Assembly: GCA_031430435.1 (NCBI GenBank) | Contig: JANPBM010000121.1 | Location: 124,001-188,000 of the forward strand | Length of the DNA stretch: 64,000 nucleotides | Direction of reading: 5' to 3' | DNA from: JANNVK01 sp031430435 | GTDB lineage: Bacteria > Acidobacteriota > Blastocatellia > Pyrinomonadales > Pyrinomonadaceae | Part shown: in pieces, positions 10,213-19,009 of the stretch | How the letters are laid out: each line of letters opens with the position of its first letter | Position numbering within the stretch: position 1 is the stretch's first letter | Made by a program: the position numbers and the translations under genes | Notes under the pieces: generated by a model | What the model was told of the DNA's origin: nothing | What the model saw: only the letters and a program-made list of their open reading frames with translations | Databases searched by the model: none

Positions 10213-10245
10213 TCATTCGCTTTGAGGAAATGAACCCAAACTGCT
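10213..10245 (-). other. Candidate +1 (or -2) recoding window between tail chaperones
   Basis: The upstream chaperone frame ends with TGA at 10213-10215. The frame of the downstream ORF is open from just after a TAA near 10246. A shift anywhere within these roughly 33 bases fuses the two. The zero-frame codons here are TTG GGT TCA TTT CCT CAA AGC GAA TGA. A +1 slip at CCT (CCTC) would give ...GSF-LKANDW.... No classical -1 heptamer is present, and the geometry needs +1 or -2. Confidence 0.5.
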
Positions 10246-10836
10246 TACGCTTGTTTGCCCACCTCCTTTTAGCTTAATAACCGCTTGGAATGCACCTTCA
10301 AATTGATACATCACAAATTCTTGCAGTTCGTCAAATCCTAAATCGCCGGTAGAAATTTCGCCGTTTTCATAGTTTGCTTCGCCGCGAACAAAAGCATAAT
10401 CATTTTCAACACCTTCAACCGAATCCAAAAAAATATCGGTAAACAAATCTGTTACTTTTTGCAATTCTTTGATTACATCCAGTTTTTCTAAAGTATCTTG
10501 AATATTTTCAATGTCTGTTGTAGTTGACTTTTTGTCTGCAAACGCTTTTGGGTCTTCTTCTTTAAATTCAGCCCCAAACATATTGCTTAACAAAGTTGGA
10601 ACCTGTTTTTCTTCGATAAAATATTGCGGAGACATTCGGCGATGGCGAATTTCTAAAATTATCGGGTCATCGTTTTCATCAAATCCGATTGTTAGCGGAT
10701 ATTCCCCGACTTTACGTTTTTTCAAAAACGCCAATACTTTGTCGTTCTTTTGTTTTGCCGATTCTTTGGTAATCGTTTCCGTTTGAACTTTCGGTTTTCG
10801 TGTTTTTGCCGTGTGAACTTGTGCTTGCTCTGTCAT
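10213..10836 (-). CDS. Tail assembly chaperone, G-type
   Basis: The protein is about 207 residues, starts with a Lys/Thr-rich arm and has a mixed alpha/beta body (VGEYPLTIGFDENDDPIIL) and an acidic C-terminal half. It lies between tail-tube and tape-measure genes, where lambda gpG-type chaperones are encoded. I chose the ATG at 10836 rather than 10842, because the GGAG is 9 bases upstream of the first and only 3 bases upstream of the second. The last codons overlap an open +1 frame leading into the next gene. The call rests on position and the frameshift arrangement; no sequence family was recognised. Confidence 0.6.
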   Translation of the reverse strand: MTEQAQVHTAKTRKPKVQTETITKESAKQKNDKVLAFLKKRKVGEYPLTIGFDENDDPIILEIRHRRMSPQYFIEEKQVPTLLSNMFGAEFKEEDPKAFADKKSTTTDIENIQDTLEKLDVIKELQKVTDLFTDIFLDSVEGVENDYAFVRGEANYENGEISTGDLGFDELQEFVMYQFEGAFQAVIKLKGGGQTSVSSLGSFPQSE

Positions 10837-10876
10837 ATACATTTACTCCGTTTTTTATTCTAACTTTTTATTTTTC

Positions 10877-11479
10877 TTAACTTTCGCCGACGCTTGCTTC
10901 AACATAAAGAACGCCTTTTGCTTTTGCCAAGACTGCGTTCGCGGAATCTCGCAATCTGAAATCCCACATCAATTCGTGCAGACGATTTTCAAAAGAACAG
11001 GTATCCGCGGCATTGATTTTTATAAATCCTTTTCCCGTGAACCAATTAAAAAAAACATCGGTCGGATAATTTGAATGCTTAAAAATTTTCGCGTCCCGGC
11101 AGTTTGTTTCTTTCGCCGTAAACCACGCGGAAATTCCGTTGATTGAAGTTAAAACTTCTTTCGGCACGCACCTGTCTGTTGTAGTCAAGTCGCACCATTG
11201 CCAAACTTTCGGCAGTTTTTCTTGAATAATTTGCCGTAAATCAATTTCAATTAAATTATCGGAGCAACGGTCAATCGAAAGCTCTTGCCAAAAATGCGAA
11301 GCTGCGGCGACACGAGTATTTGTCGCCGCATAGTAATCTTGAGCCGTGATGTCTTGTTGATTGCGGTCAGTAACGGTTAGTTGACCAACGGTTGCATCAA
11401 CATCACAAAGAAGCGAAATTTGCCGAGACGTTATTTCGCTTCTTTTCACACATTCTTTTTCGCGGTAATTTCCGAACAT
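10877..11479 (-). CDS. Unknown phage virion-region protein, 200 aa
   Basis: I do not recognise this gene. It lies between the tail-tube gene and the tail chaperone and has several spread cysteines (ECVKRSE, SLLCDVD, WCDLTTTDRC, ADTCSF) and tryptophans, with a sequence typical of a folded alpha/beta protein and no signal peptide or membrane segment. Position suggests a minor tail or tail-completion role. It is preceded by a stem-loop terminator at 11.5 kb, so its expression should be lower than that of the tail-tube gene. Confidence 0.75.
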   Translation of the reverse strand: MFGNYREKECVKRSEITSRQISLLCDVDATVGQLTVTDRNQQDITAQDYYAATNTRVAAASHFWQELSIDRCSDNLIEIDLRQIIQEKLPKVWQWCDLTTTDRCVPKEVLTSINGISAWFTAKETNCRDAKIFKHSNYPTDVFFNWFTGKGFIKINAADTCSFENRLHELMWDFRLRDSANAVLAKAKGVLYVEASVGES

Positions 11480-11494
11480 TTTCAGTTAAAAATA

Positions 11495-11522
11495 AAAGGA
11501 AAAGACGTAAATCTTTTCCTTT
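11495..11522 (-). terminator. Rho-independent terminator after the tail-tube gene
   Basis: The 11-bp perfect stem AAAGGAAAAGA / TCTTTTCCTTT encloses a 6-base loop and is followed on minus by TATTTTTAA. It lies just downstream of the tail-tube CDS and probably lets the very abundant tube protein be made in excess over downstream tail genes. Confidence 0.75.
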
Positions 11523-11553
11523 CGTCTGATTTTCAATCAAATATCAACAATTT

Positions 11554-14187
11554 TTAATCGCACGGATCATTTCCGCCGCAATCCAAAGCGTAATAAATTG
11601 ACCAAATCCGTTCTTTACTCGGACGACGTGAATCAATTAAGCCTGTAAGTTTTACTTTATGCTCGATTAGTTCTTCAGGTTTCATAGACATTTCAAAATC
11701 GGACATTGAAACGTAGCGGTGAATAACCAAAGCATCGTATTTTCCGGCACAAGTTTTTGACGGTTTGATAACCACGAAACTGCCCGGACATTCGCAGTAA
11801 TTCGACCCTGCCGAAACTTGAGTTGCACCGCTCACTTGTTGAACGTTCAAATGCGGAAAAGCGTGTTTCAGGCGATTCGGATTGCGATGTCCGAGCATCG
11901 TAAATTCCAACATTGCCGTTGGTTTGCTTCGACTGATAGCAACCGTGCCGCGTGAACCGTCGAGTTTTTTCCAGTTATTATCTTCTTTGAACTCGAAACC
12001 GTCTTTAGTTTCACCGACTGCCATCGCTCTCGGATTTGCCAATCTGTCCAGAAAACCGTTTCTGCCGATTCGCGGACTTTGACCGACAGGAATTGGATCA
12101 GCCGAAAAATACGCTTCAATAATTTCGCCTGTAACAAATTCGCTCGGATCTTGATAGGAAGAAATCTCTTCAATCAACTCAATATGTTTGTAATAAAACA
12201 CGCCGTTGACGCTTGCTTGAAGCAAAACTTCCAACAAGTTTGAATTTTGCGGAGCGGTATAAGTTCCGTTGACGTTGACCGTTCCGACTTCAGCGGCTGT
12301 TCCGGCGGTTAAAATTGACCAAACGGCTTGGGCAACGCCCGCGAAAACAACATTCGCTTTGTTTGTTTGAACGTTGACGTATAAATCGCCGCAAGTATTA
12401 TCAATCGTTGTATGCAGAAGTGTTGAATCGTAATAATAACGAATCTCGTTTCCGACCCGTGCAATCGTCAATGTATGACCTGCAACAGCAGGAGTTGCAA
12501 AGCCCGGCAAAACAACGATTACGCCGCTTTGATAGATAACAACTTTTCCGGTCGCGTCAACGCCTAAACCGTAAGCTATATTTGCCAAAACTCCGCCCGC
12601 GTTTCCGGTTGCAAAACCTGCCAAAATATGAATACCCGAAACTGATAAAGCTGTCGGATGGATTGTTTGCGTGTAACTTCCGTCAACGCCCTGCGGCAAT
12701 TTTTGACCGACCGCTCCGGCATTAACCGCATTTGAAGTGATTTGCCCGTAACTTCCGGTCGCAGACATCAGCGTATTGACCGACCAATCTGGCGGCTGAT
12801 TGTTTTGACCAATCGCCAATGCGTTGAATGAAGCACTCGGCACTTCGTATGTTTTGGTTTCACCGCAACTGAGTTGATCGTTACAACAGTTGTCTAAATT
12901 TTCGATAATGATTTCGTTTTTTTCTGTTACACAAATTGCCATTGGAATCTCCACACAAATTAAAATTGTAATTGTTTGACCTGTTGCCAAGTCGGTTACC
13001 GTAACGGTATCTGAATCGCTGCGATTCGGCGATAAATATAAACCCGTATTACTGATTATTCCGTGAGATGCTGACCATTGAAACGGTCCGACTCCGAAAT
13101 TTAATGCGAACTGAGTTGTTAGATTTCGCTGAGTTTTGAAGCAATTTGCTAAATTCAAAACATTGCCGTTTGCTTTAACTTCAACGATTGAAATTTGAAT
13201 TGTATCGGTTTGCCCTGTATTACAATTACAATCTGCCGTCAGCGTGTAAATACCGGGAACAAGTCCGGTTGTATTGTAAGCAACGGACGATTGATTTGTC
13301 GGGCTTGGGGTAAAAACTCCGCCAACCGCACTTGATATCCAATTCGCGGGCGTTGAAGCCGTCAAATTTACAATATTGTTCGGTAAAATACCAAGCGGAG
13401 ACGTTGGCGAAAGAATCTCGAATTTTTCAATAATCGTGTTCAGCGTTGCGGCGGTTCCGTCATTACACAACAGTCCGATATTGCCTGTATTGATTCCCGA
13501 TGAAATTGATTTTGTTGCAAAAGCTCGGTTTGTTCCCGTTGGAATATACGGCGTTCCGGATGCTAATGTGCCGAGTCCGGCAGGTACGGTAAATTGAACC
13601 ATCAACGGCACTTGGTAGACTTTACTGTCGTTGATGTAAAATGAAATCTGATTGGCGGTTTGGACGATTTTCAAAATATCGCCGTCGCTGAGTGCAGTTG
13701 CATCTCCATAGCCCAGAAACGAAGCCGGTTGAGCATTGATGGTCTTATCGTCAGGCTTTGAAATATACCAAAGAGCTCTTTGCGTCCCAAAACCCAAACT
13801 CATCGTATCGCCGGGCGGAAGATTTTCGTCCCAATCGGCAAATGCGACCGTGTAAAGCTGAGTTGTTACTGATCCGTATTCAAGCGGCGAAAACCGAACG
13901 GGAGCGGCTCCGGGCAAAGTTGAACTCAACGCAACAATTCCGACACCCGGAATTGATTGGTAATTTGTGTCAGTCGCAAAGATTGCAGTTGCTTTGATTC
14001 CGTTGATTTCCCACGAATCATTCAGTTTGCAATCAACCGTATCCATTTCGAACCGAACAGGCTGGTAAAGTTCTGCCGATAAATTGACTGATTGACAGCC
14101 TTCCAAAATTCCGCTCAGACTGGCACCCGTTCCACTGTTATAAGGTAAAAGAATATTGTTTAATTTTATTTCGCTGTGAATCGACAT
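11554..14187 (-). CDS. Very large tail-tube-like protein with Ig-like and lectin-like parts, 877 aa
   Basis: The last ~210 residues (around SRIGRNGFL to the end, with KPEELIEHKVKLTGLIDSRR) look like a compact phage tube or virion domain, and the position upstream of the chaperones fits the major tail protein. The first two thirds are beta-rich modules. Two segments resemble concanavalin-type folds (WYISKPDDKTINAQPASFLG and a similar one near residue 560). One or two are Ig-like, with the signature WSASHGIISNTGLYLSPN around residue 385. It is far longer than a plain tube protein (usually 150-350 residues). An alternative is that it is a separate decoration protein and the tube is another gene. 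The start ATG overlaps the upstream stop. Confidence 0.6.
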   Translation of the reverse strand: MSIHSEIKLNNILLPYNSGTGASLSGILEGCQSVNLSAELYQPVRFEMDTVDCKLNDSWEINGIKATAIFATDTNYQSIPGVGIVALSSTLPGAAPVRFSPLEYGSVTTQLYTVAFADWDENLPPGDTMSLGFGTQRALWYISKPDDKTINAQPASFLGYGDATALSDGDILKIVQTANQISFYINDSKVYQVPLMVQFTVPAGLGTLASGTPYIPTGTNRAFATKSISSGINTGNIGLLCNDGTAATLNTIIEKFEILSPTSPLGILPNNIVNLTASTPANWISSAVGGVFTPSPTNQSSVAYNTTGLVPGIYTLTADCNCNTGQTDTIQISIVEVKANGNVLNLANCFKTQRNLTTQFALNFGVGPFQWSASHGIISNTGLYLSPNRSDSDTVTVTDLATGQTITILICVEIPMAICVTEKNEIIIENLDNCCNDQLSCGETKTYEVPSASFNALAIGQNNQPPDWSVNTLMSATGSYGQITSNAVNAGAVGQKLPQGVDGSYTQTIHPTALSVSGIHILAGFATGNAGGVLANIAYGLGVDATGKVVIYQSGVIVVLPGFATPAVAGHTLTIARVGNEIRYYYDSTLLHTTIDNTCGDLYVNVQTNKANVVFAGVAQAVWSILTAGTAAEVGTVNVNGTYTAPQNSNLLEVLLQASVNGVFYYKHIELIEEISSYQDPSEFVTGEIIEAYFSADPIPVGQSPRIGRNGFLDRLANPRAMAVGETKDGFEFKEDNNWKKLDGSRGTVAISRSKPTAMLEFTMLGHRNPNRLKHAFPHLNVQQVSGATQVSAGSNYCECPGSFVVIKPSKTCAGKYDALVIHRYVSMSDFEMSMKPEELIEHKVKLTGLIDSRRPSKERIWSIYYALDCGGNDPCD

Positions 14188-14570
14188 TATTTTTCACCTC
14201 CTGTTTTACGGGTTTCATCTAATATGATGTTGAAATTTGACTGCACTTCATCTAACGTTTCACCGTCAACACCCGGATAAATAAACCGAGATTTTTTCGG
14301 TATATCCGAAAATTTAGCAGTTTTTGCTTTACTGAAAAGAGTATCAAAAAATTGATTTTGCGATTCAGTTTGCAGTTTTGAGTCGTAAGCGTAAAAAGTT
14401 GTTCCGGATTCATCCACCCAAAGAGTTTGCGGGAAGTTTTGAATTTCTTCATTGAAAGTATTTGCATCTTCCAAAGTTTGGAAAGTTGCAGCAACAGTTT
14501 GCCGAGTCATCAAAGCCTCAACAACTTTTCCCGCTTCAATTTTTGATAATTTAATAATTGTTGTTGCCAT
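14187..14570 (-). CDS. Unknown phage virion-region protein, 127 aa
   Basis: The small soluble protein (MATTIIKLSKIEAGKVVEAL...) ends at the base where the tail-tube gene starts, so the pair is translationally coupled. There are no cysteines, membrane segments or known motifs. Position between tail-terminator-like genes and the tube gene suggests a minor structural or assembly role. I cannot name a family. Confidence 0.75.
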   Translation of the reverse strand: MATTIIKLSKIEAGKVVEALMTRQTVAATFQTLEDANTFNEEIQNFPQTLWVDESGTTFYAYDSKLQTESQNQFFDTLFSKAKTAKFSDIPKKSRFIYPGVDGETLDEVQSNFNIILDETRKTGGEK

Positions 14571-14572
14571 AA

Positions 14573-14953
14573 TTAAACCTTACTTAAAACAATATCACCG
14601 CTTAAAAATTGCGGTTGCGAACCTGCGATATAAGTTTGAGCGACTCCGTCGCAATAAAATTTCAACATATTTCCGCCGACAACCGCGTCAAATAATGCCC
14701 ATCCGGCAATGCTTTGAGTTGTCGTCAAAAGCGGAAAAACAACATTTACAAGCAACTGTAATTGCCCGTTGCTTGGTGGTGCAAAATGTGTCGAAAGAGT
14801 TTGCCGAGAATAACTCGGGTCTGAAATTTCAGAAGCTCCAATTCCTGTAGCATTCGTCGGGCAGGTTGATAATAATCCAATCGATAAGTTTGGATATGCC
14901 GTTAAAAACCGTTGCCATTCGGCGTTCATTTCAAATAATGTTGATCCTTGCAT
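14573..14953 (-). CDS. Unknown phage virion protein, 126 aa
   Basis: The sequence is beta-rich with small residues (MNAEWQRFLTAYPNLSIGLL, FAPPSNGQLQLLVNVVFPLL), as in small virion or fibre-like proteins. It is packed head to tail with its neighbours (2 bp before the next start). No motif gives a precise role. Tail or connector component is an inference from gene order. Confidence 0.75.
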   Translation of the reverse strand: MQGSTLFEMNAEWQRFLTAYPNLSIGLLSTCPTNATGIGASEISDPSYSRQTLSTHFAPPSNGQLQLLVNVVFPLLTTTQSIAGWALFDAVVGGNMLKFYCDGVAQTYIAGSQPQFLSGDIVLSKV

Positions 14954-14956
14954 AAA

Positions 14957-15526
14957 TTAACTCTGCACCAACGGGATTTCTTCAACCTTAAAACCGTTTT
15001 CCTTTGTCGTAAATTCGGCGAATACTCTCACACCTCTGAGCGGTGATTTGTTTTGTTGCTCCAAAAATAAAGCGTTGGAGTCTAATTTCGAGTTCAACGA
15101 AATATTAATTAAATTATCCGCTCGGTAGTATCGTCCGAAAATCGTTTTATTTGTGCCGATCAGTAATAGCTTTAACGCTCTGCCGACTCTGTGAATAGCA
15201 ATAACATCGCATAAATCGTTTGAAATCTTCGATAAAAAATCAATTTCAATTTTGTGTTTCGTTACTGCAATTCGATTTCCCGAATTTGTTTGAAAAGTTG
15301 TTTCAGACGAACTGTGCGTCAAAACAATTGCGGGCAGCAATCCTTTTGACGCATCAAAATCAAAAGTCAAAGTTTCGTTTGCCGGAACGTTTCCGCATTT
15401 CGCTAAAACTTCGTTTGCCGATTGCACGCCGACAACCTTCAAATATCGTTCCAAATCTTCTTGCAGAATTTGATACAGCGATTCAAGCAACGGTTCTTCA
15501 AATTGATATTGATAAATTTCGCTCAT
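14957..15526 (-). CDS. Tail completion / terminator-like protein, 189 aa
   Basis: The protein has a helical N-terminus (PLLESLYQILQEDLERYLKV) and a middle typical of neck or tail-terminator proteins (LPAIVLTHSSSETTFQTNSG, then a conserved-looking ALKLLLIGTNKTIFGRYYRA). It follows the gpG/HK97-gp10-like gene with an ATGA overlap, the usual order of connector, completion and terminator proteins before the tail tube. The family assignment is by position and general look only. Confidence 0.55.
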   Translation of the reverse strand: MSEIYQYQFEEPLLESLYQILQEDLERYLKVVGVQSANEVLAKCGNVPANETLTFDFDASKGLLPAIVLTHSSSETTFQTNSGNRIAVTKHKIEIDFLSKISNDLCDVIAIHRVGRALKLLLIGTNKTIFGRYYRADNLINISLNSKLDSNALFLEQQNKSPLRGVRVFAEFTTKENGFKVEEIPLVQS

Positions 15527-15948
15527 AATCTTGCATTTATTCGGGCTGTTCTAACGTAGTTTTCAACGGAAATTCTGCTTGTCCGAGCCGCAAATTTTGT
15601 ATCAATCGCACGTTTTGCCATTTCGGACGTTCCTGATTGATGAAAACGCATATAAAACACATTTGAACCGTAAAGCACTTTGTTTCCGACTACTTGTCCG
15701 CCGTTGCGGTAACTTTCACGCCCTTTTCCGCTTGCCGTAAGAATCGGTCTATTTCCGTAGCGTTTGCGTTTTTGCAACGCATATCTTGGCGTTAATGAAG
15801 CCCACGAGTTTGAACGAAACTGCCTGCCAACTTCGTTCGGAATTTCCTTTTGTGCCAATGGTGTTAAAATCTTACTCGTGTCATCCAACGCACTCGCAAA
15901 CTTTAATAAGCGTGATGAAATTGTTTCCCGCACTATAACTTTTAACAT
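15523..15948 (-). CDS. Phage virion morphogenesis protein (gp10/gpG-like), 141 aa
   Basis: The basic protein has the pattern seen in tail-completion proteins of the HK97-gp10 / Mu-gpG kind: a helical start, then WASLTPRYALQKRKRYGNRP, then KGRESYRNGGQVVGNKVLYG and a Phe-His motif MRFHQSG. These proteins act at the head-tail joint. The start is supported by AAGGA upstream (gcgaaggaattgaaATG), and the stop overlaps the next start as ATGA. Confidence 0.7.
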   Translation of the reverse strand: MLKVIVRETISSRLLKFASALDDTSKILTPLAQKEIPNEVGRQFRSNSWASLTPRYALQKRKRYGNRPILTASGKGRESYRNGGQVVGNKVLYGSNVFYMRFHQSGTSEMAKRAIDTKFAARTSRISVENYVRTARINARL

Positions 15949-15949
15949 T

Positions 15950-16135
15950 TCAATTCCTTCGCGGCACTTGATTGACCATCGGAATATATGAAATTCGTTT
16001 CGGTCGAATTGTCGGATTACGGTTGCTTATCATCGGCACATCCACAATTTCATCTGACGGCATTTGTTCCGGCGACTTTGGCAGTTGCGGCAACATCGGT
16101 GGTTGATTGCAAGGTTGTCGTCTCACGGACGGCAT
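15950..16135 (-). CDS. Small Pro-rich phage protein, 61 aa
   Basis: The short protein is proline-rich and basic (PPMLPQLPKSPEQMPSD) with no recognisable domain. It is supported as a real gene by a good Shine-Dalgarno (GAGGTGAAACAATG) and by fitting exactly between the connector gene and the morphogenesis gene, with its stop 1 bp before the next ATG. It is likely disordered; function unknown. Confidence 0.65.
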   Translation of the reverse strand: MPSVRRQPCNQPPMLPQLPKSPEQMPSDEIVDVPMISNRNPTIRPKRISYIPMVNQVPRRN

Positions 16136-16179
16136 TGTTTCACCTCAGCCATACCAAACAAGCGGTTCAAAATAATTAC

Positions 16180-16854
16180 TTATGCGATGCTGTAATTCTG
16201 CCACTCTTGTTTTTGCAGTTCTGTATTTACAATTGTTTTCCAAGCAAAAGTCGGTTTATCAAACATCAACGGTTCTTGATCTAATCCAACCGCTCTTTCG
16301 CCGAGCATACTGCGTTTTTCAAATGCTTGAGCAACCATCGAAAGAACTGCTTCGGTAACATCATGGCGAATGCAATCTTCACCCCAACGAGCTTTCACGC
16401 AAATACAGCCGTTCCACACATTCAAAGTTCCGCACAAACAAAGTCCGAAATGGTTACAGGTATTAGAAAGTATGCCTCCGTTAATTTCTTTGAACATGGT
16501 TACTGTTTGTCCGTTTTGTGTAACCGATTCAATTGAACCGATAACTCGCGGCGGCAACGAAAGCAAATTTGAATATGTAAAGGCAAAAAATTCTTTAGCC
16601 GTTGCAATGTTTTGTGCAGTTTCAAAGTAACCGAACGGAACTCCGCACGCTGTGTCAAGAAGCCGTGAATATCGAGTAACCAACGTCATCAGCAAATGCC
16701 AATCATCGTTTTTTACAAAGTTTTTCAAATAACTGCGAATGTTTGCTTCGGTTGCGTAATCACAAGCACAACGAATCCGATAAGTTTGCGATTCTTCGCA
16801 AGTAATTTTCGGCTCTTCAACTGTCGTGTTGTCATAAATTACACAGTTCTGCAT
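16180..16854 (-). CDS. Head-tail connector protein, ~224 aa
   Basis: The protein lies two genes downstream of the capsid gene. The central part (NDDWHLLMTLVTRYSRLLDT, then FAFTYSNLLSLPPRVIGSIE) and the later stretch CVKARWGEDC...VTEAVLSMVAQAF match the general plan of gp6-like connectors that plug the portal after packaging. It is unusually cysteine-rich (CACDYA, CGTLNVWNGCICVKA). I chose the ATG at 16854; a TTG at 16869 overlaps the upstream stop and is an alternative start. Confidence 0.65.
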   Translation of the reverse strand: MQNCVIYDNTTVEEPKITCEESQTYRIRCACDYATEANIRSYLKNFVKNDDWHLLMTLVTRYSRLLDTACGVPFGYFETAQNIATAKEFFAFTYSNLLSLPPRVIGSIESVTQNGQTVTMFKEINGGILSNTCNHFGLCLCGTLNVWNGCICVKARWGEDCIRHDVTEAVLSMVAQAFEKRSMLGERAVGLDQEPLMFDKPTFAWKTIVNTELQKQEWQNYSIA

Positions 16855-16865
16855 TTCAATTTCAA

Positions 16866-17327
16866 TCAAAGAGATTTCTGATAACCGTCGGGCAACTTCA
16901 CACCGGCTTTCGGATTAGTACTTTTATCCAGTCTGGTATCGGCGACAACCTGCCACGGTTCGGGTGCGGCAACTTCCCACACAGGGTATTTGGCACGATA
17001 TTCGGCTTTTGCTTCTTCATTTGTATTTGACTGTTCAAGAAACGCTTCCTGTTCGTCAATCGCTTCCTGTCTTTTGCGTTTGTTCAGTTGTTGAACTTCT
17101 TCAGTTTTGGCGAGTGCTTCCATAAACGCCAACGTGCTTGAGGCAATTACGCCCGCAGGAATTACACATTCGACCGCTGTTCTAACTCCGCCCGAATTAT
17201 CTTCCATATAATAAAAAAACGGTATTGGATTCCAAACATTTTCACTTCTCGGAACGGACGATAAAGTTGGAATTTCTTTCGCTAATTCCGCTTGTTGTTC
17301 GACAATTTTTGCTGCTTGTTTCGACAT
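16866..17327 (-). CDS. Unknown phage protein after the capsid gene, 153 aa
   Basis: The sequence starts with a short helix, has a beta segment (NPIPFFYYMEDNSGG), a charged helix (EALAKTEEVQQLNKRKRQEA) and a C-terminus with Trp residues (PEPWQVVADTRLDK). Its place between major capsid and connector genes suggests a head decoration or head-completion role, but no family is recognised. A stem-loop separates it from the capsid gene. Confidence 0.75.
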   Translation of the reverse strand: MSKQAAKIVEQQAELAKEIPTLSSVPRSENVWNPIPFFYYMEDNSGGVRTAVECVIPAGVIASSTLAFMEALAKTEEVQQLNKRKRQEAIDEQEAFLEQSNTNEEAKAEYRAKYPVWEVAAPEPWQVVADTRLDKSTNPKAGVKLPDGYQKSL

Positions 17328-17353
17328 TTTCTTTTTCCTCTCAAAATTTTAAG

Positions 17354-17381
17354 TTCGGGCAAAAACAAAGTCTTGCCCGAA
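17354..17381 (-). terminator. Stem-loop after the major capsid gene
   Basis: A 9-bp perfect stem TTCGGGCAA / TTGCCCGAA with a 10-base loop lies right after the capsid stop. On minus it is followed by CTTAAAATTTTGAG, a weak U-tract, so it may be a partial terminator or an mRNA 3'-end protector. Confidence 0.6.
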
Positions 17382-17388
17382 AAATGAA

Positions 17389-18978
17389 TTAAACAATTCC
17401 GGTTGTTTTATCGACGCAAAGAGGGTCACAAACGTAGCTCGTAACCGGATAATCAAAGCGAATCGTGCGTCTGTTTTGACGCAAATCATCGTTCATATAG
17501 CCAATCGTTACGTCAATTTCGCCTTGATCTCGAACGATAAATTGCGATTTGTCGTAAACCAACATCGTTCCGGCATCCATATTCGGAGTTGCGTTGACAT
17601 TATCCACGCAGAAAACATTATCGCCGCAATTCGGGAATAACGGATGTCCGTCTGCTCCGTATTTATTGCGTAAAGCCGCCAAATTCAACGGGTTAACCAT
17701 TACGCTGTCCACCTTACAACCGCGTTGTTGTAATGAAATTACCGCAATTGCGTTGTTGACCTCATTATTCATTTGGTCAGAGGCTTGAGCCGGTGCGGTG
17801 ACGCGAAATACTCGGTTGATTCCGGCTTGATTGACAAATCCGTTCAGATTCGGCGAAGTTCCGTTACCTTTCAGCAGCTGAGCAATTGCCGTTTGTTTCA
17901 AAAAGTATTTACCCGCAGCGGTTACGTCCGCAATCGCCATCGGGCAATTTTGGAACGCGGCTTCTGATGCTTGAAACAAACCGGCGATTTCTCGTCGCGG
18001 TGCGGCTATAACGACTTTGCCGTAATCCCAAAAAGGCTTATTTGCAAGTTGGGCTCCGTAAGTTTCGAGAACAGGTGCAAACGTGTTAGGTCCGGTCAAC
18101 TGCCGCTCAAACAAAACGCCTTTTACGTTTTGAACGGTTTCGTGAGTAATACCGTTCCAAAACGGATCGTCTTCAAATCCCCAACAATGGCGGTCAACAA
18201 ATTCCCATCCGCACATAAATCCCAGCCAACCGAGCGTGTTCGTATCGTTGAACGGAAAGCCTGTGTTGCCCGGATTGTTCGTGAATCCCGATTTGATAAC
18301 ATTGCCGCCGCGTTCGGCACGTTCTTTGATAGCGATACGATTTTCGCCGTTGTTCATATCAACGTAATTTCTCGCCTCTTTTTCAGCATTCTCTTTGACG
18401 TGATTTCCCCAACGGAACTTCATTTTGATAACTCCGGCATTGCCGTAGTTTTTTTCTTTGGAAACGATTTCTTCGATGGTATGACCCGCATCGAAAATTG
18501 AACCGACAATTCCTTGCAACGCTTCTTTCATCGTGGCAATGCCTGTTTTTGCATTCGTTAAATCTTCCTCGCCAAAACCTTGACGGTAAGTGCCGGGTTC
18601 CACAATCGGAACTTGACGAGAACTATTTTTAAGCATTTCGGCTCTGAAATTCTCAAACTCTTTGACCGATACAGGACGCTCGGCAACATCTTCAAACTGA
18701 AAATCTTGCATTTTTCCTCTGACGTTTTTGCGTTCGGCGGAAAGTGCGTCAAATGCCGCATTTACTTTGTCGAGTTTTTCTTTAGCAATTACATCGTTCG
18801 GATTAGCAAAAAATTCGGCAGTTACGGTTGTGCATTCTTTGTAGGCGGCGTTTAATTTTGCTTGAAGCTCCCCGTCCGTTTTAAATAACGAATTGCGAAT
18901 TTCTTTAGCTTGAGCGACAACTTGCTCGTCTGCAACGTATAAATCTGTATTTTGTTCTGTTTTTGTTGGTTCTGACAT
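17389..18978 (-). CDS. Major capsid protein, HK97-type, 529 aa
   Basis: The N-terminal ~130 residues are a helical charged delta-like region (EQVVAQAKEIRNSLFKTDGE, KLDKVNAAFDALSAERKN), the usual scaffold that the prohead protease removes. The body has HK97-type features: a central helix segment (AGKYFLKQTAIAQLLKGNG) and the C-terminal part VMVNPLNLAALRNKYGADGH, then YDKSQFIVRDQGEIDVTIGY and RRTIRFDYPV. The preceding gene on the same strand is the protease. The Shine-Dalgarno is GGAG 5 bases before the ATG. Four or more cysteines in the central part are unusual for a capsid protein. Confidence 0.88.
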   Translation of the reverse strand: MSEPTKTEQNTDLYVADEQVVAQAKEIRNSLFKTDGELQAKLNAAYKECTTVTAEFFANPNDVIAKEKLDKVNAAFDALSAERKNVRGKMQDFQFEDVAERPVSVKEFENFRAEMLKNSSRQVPIVEPGTYRQGFGEEDLTNAKTGIATMKEALQGIVGSIFDAGHTIEEIVSKEKNYGNAGVIKMKFRWGNHVKENAEKEARNYVDMNNGENRIAIKERAERGGNVIKSGFTNNPGNTGFPFNDTNTLGWLGFMCGWEFVDRHCWGFEDDPFWNGITHETVQNVKGVLFERQLTGPNTFAPVLETYGAQLANKPFWDYGKVVIAAPRREIAGLFQASEAAFQNCPMAIADVTAAGKYFLKQTAIAQLLKGNGTSPNLNGFVNQAGINRVFRVTAPAQASDQMNNEVNNAIAVISLQQRGCKVDSVMVNPLNLAALRNKYGADGHPLFPNCGDNVFCVDNVNATPNMDAGTMLVYDKSQFIVRDQGEIDVTIGYMNDDLRQNRRTIRFDYPVTSYVCDPLCVDKTTGIV

Positions 18979-19009
18979 ATTTACTCCAAATTAAATAAAA
19001 TTCAGCTTT

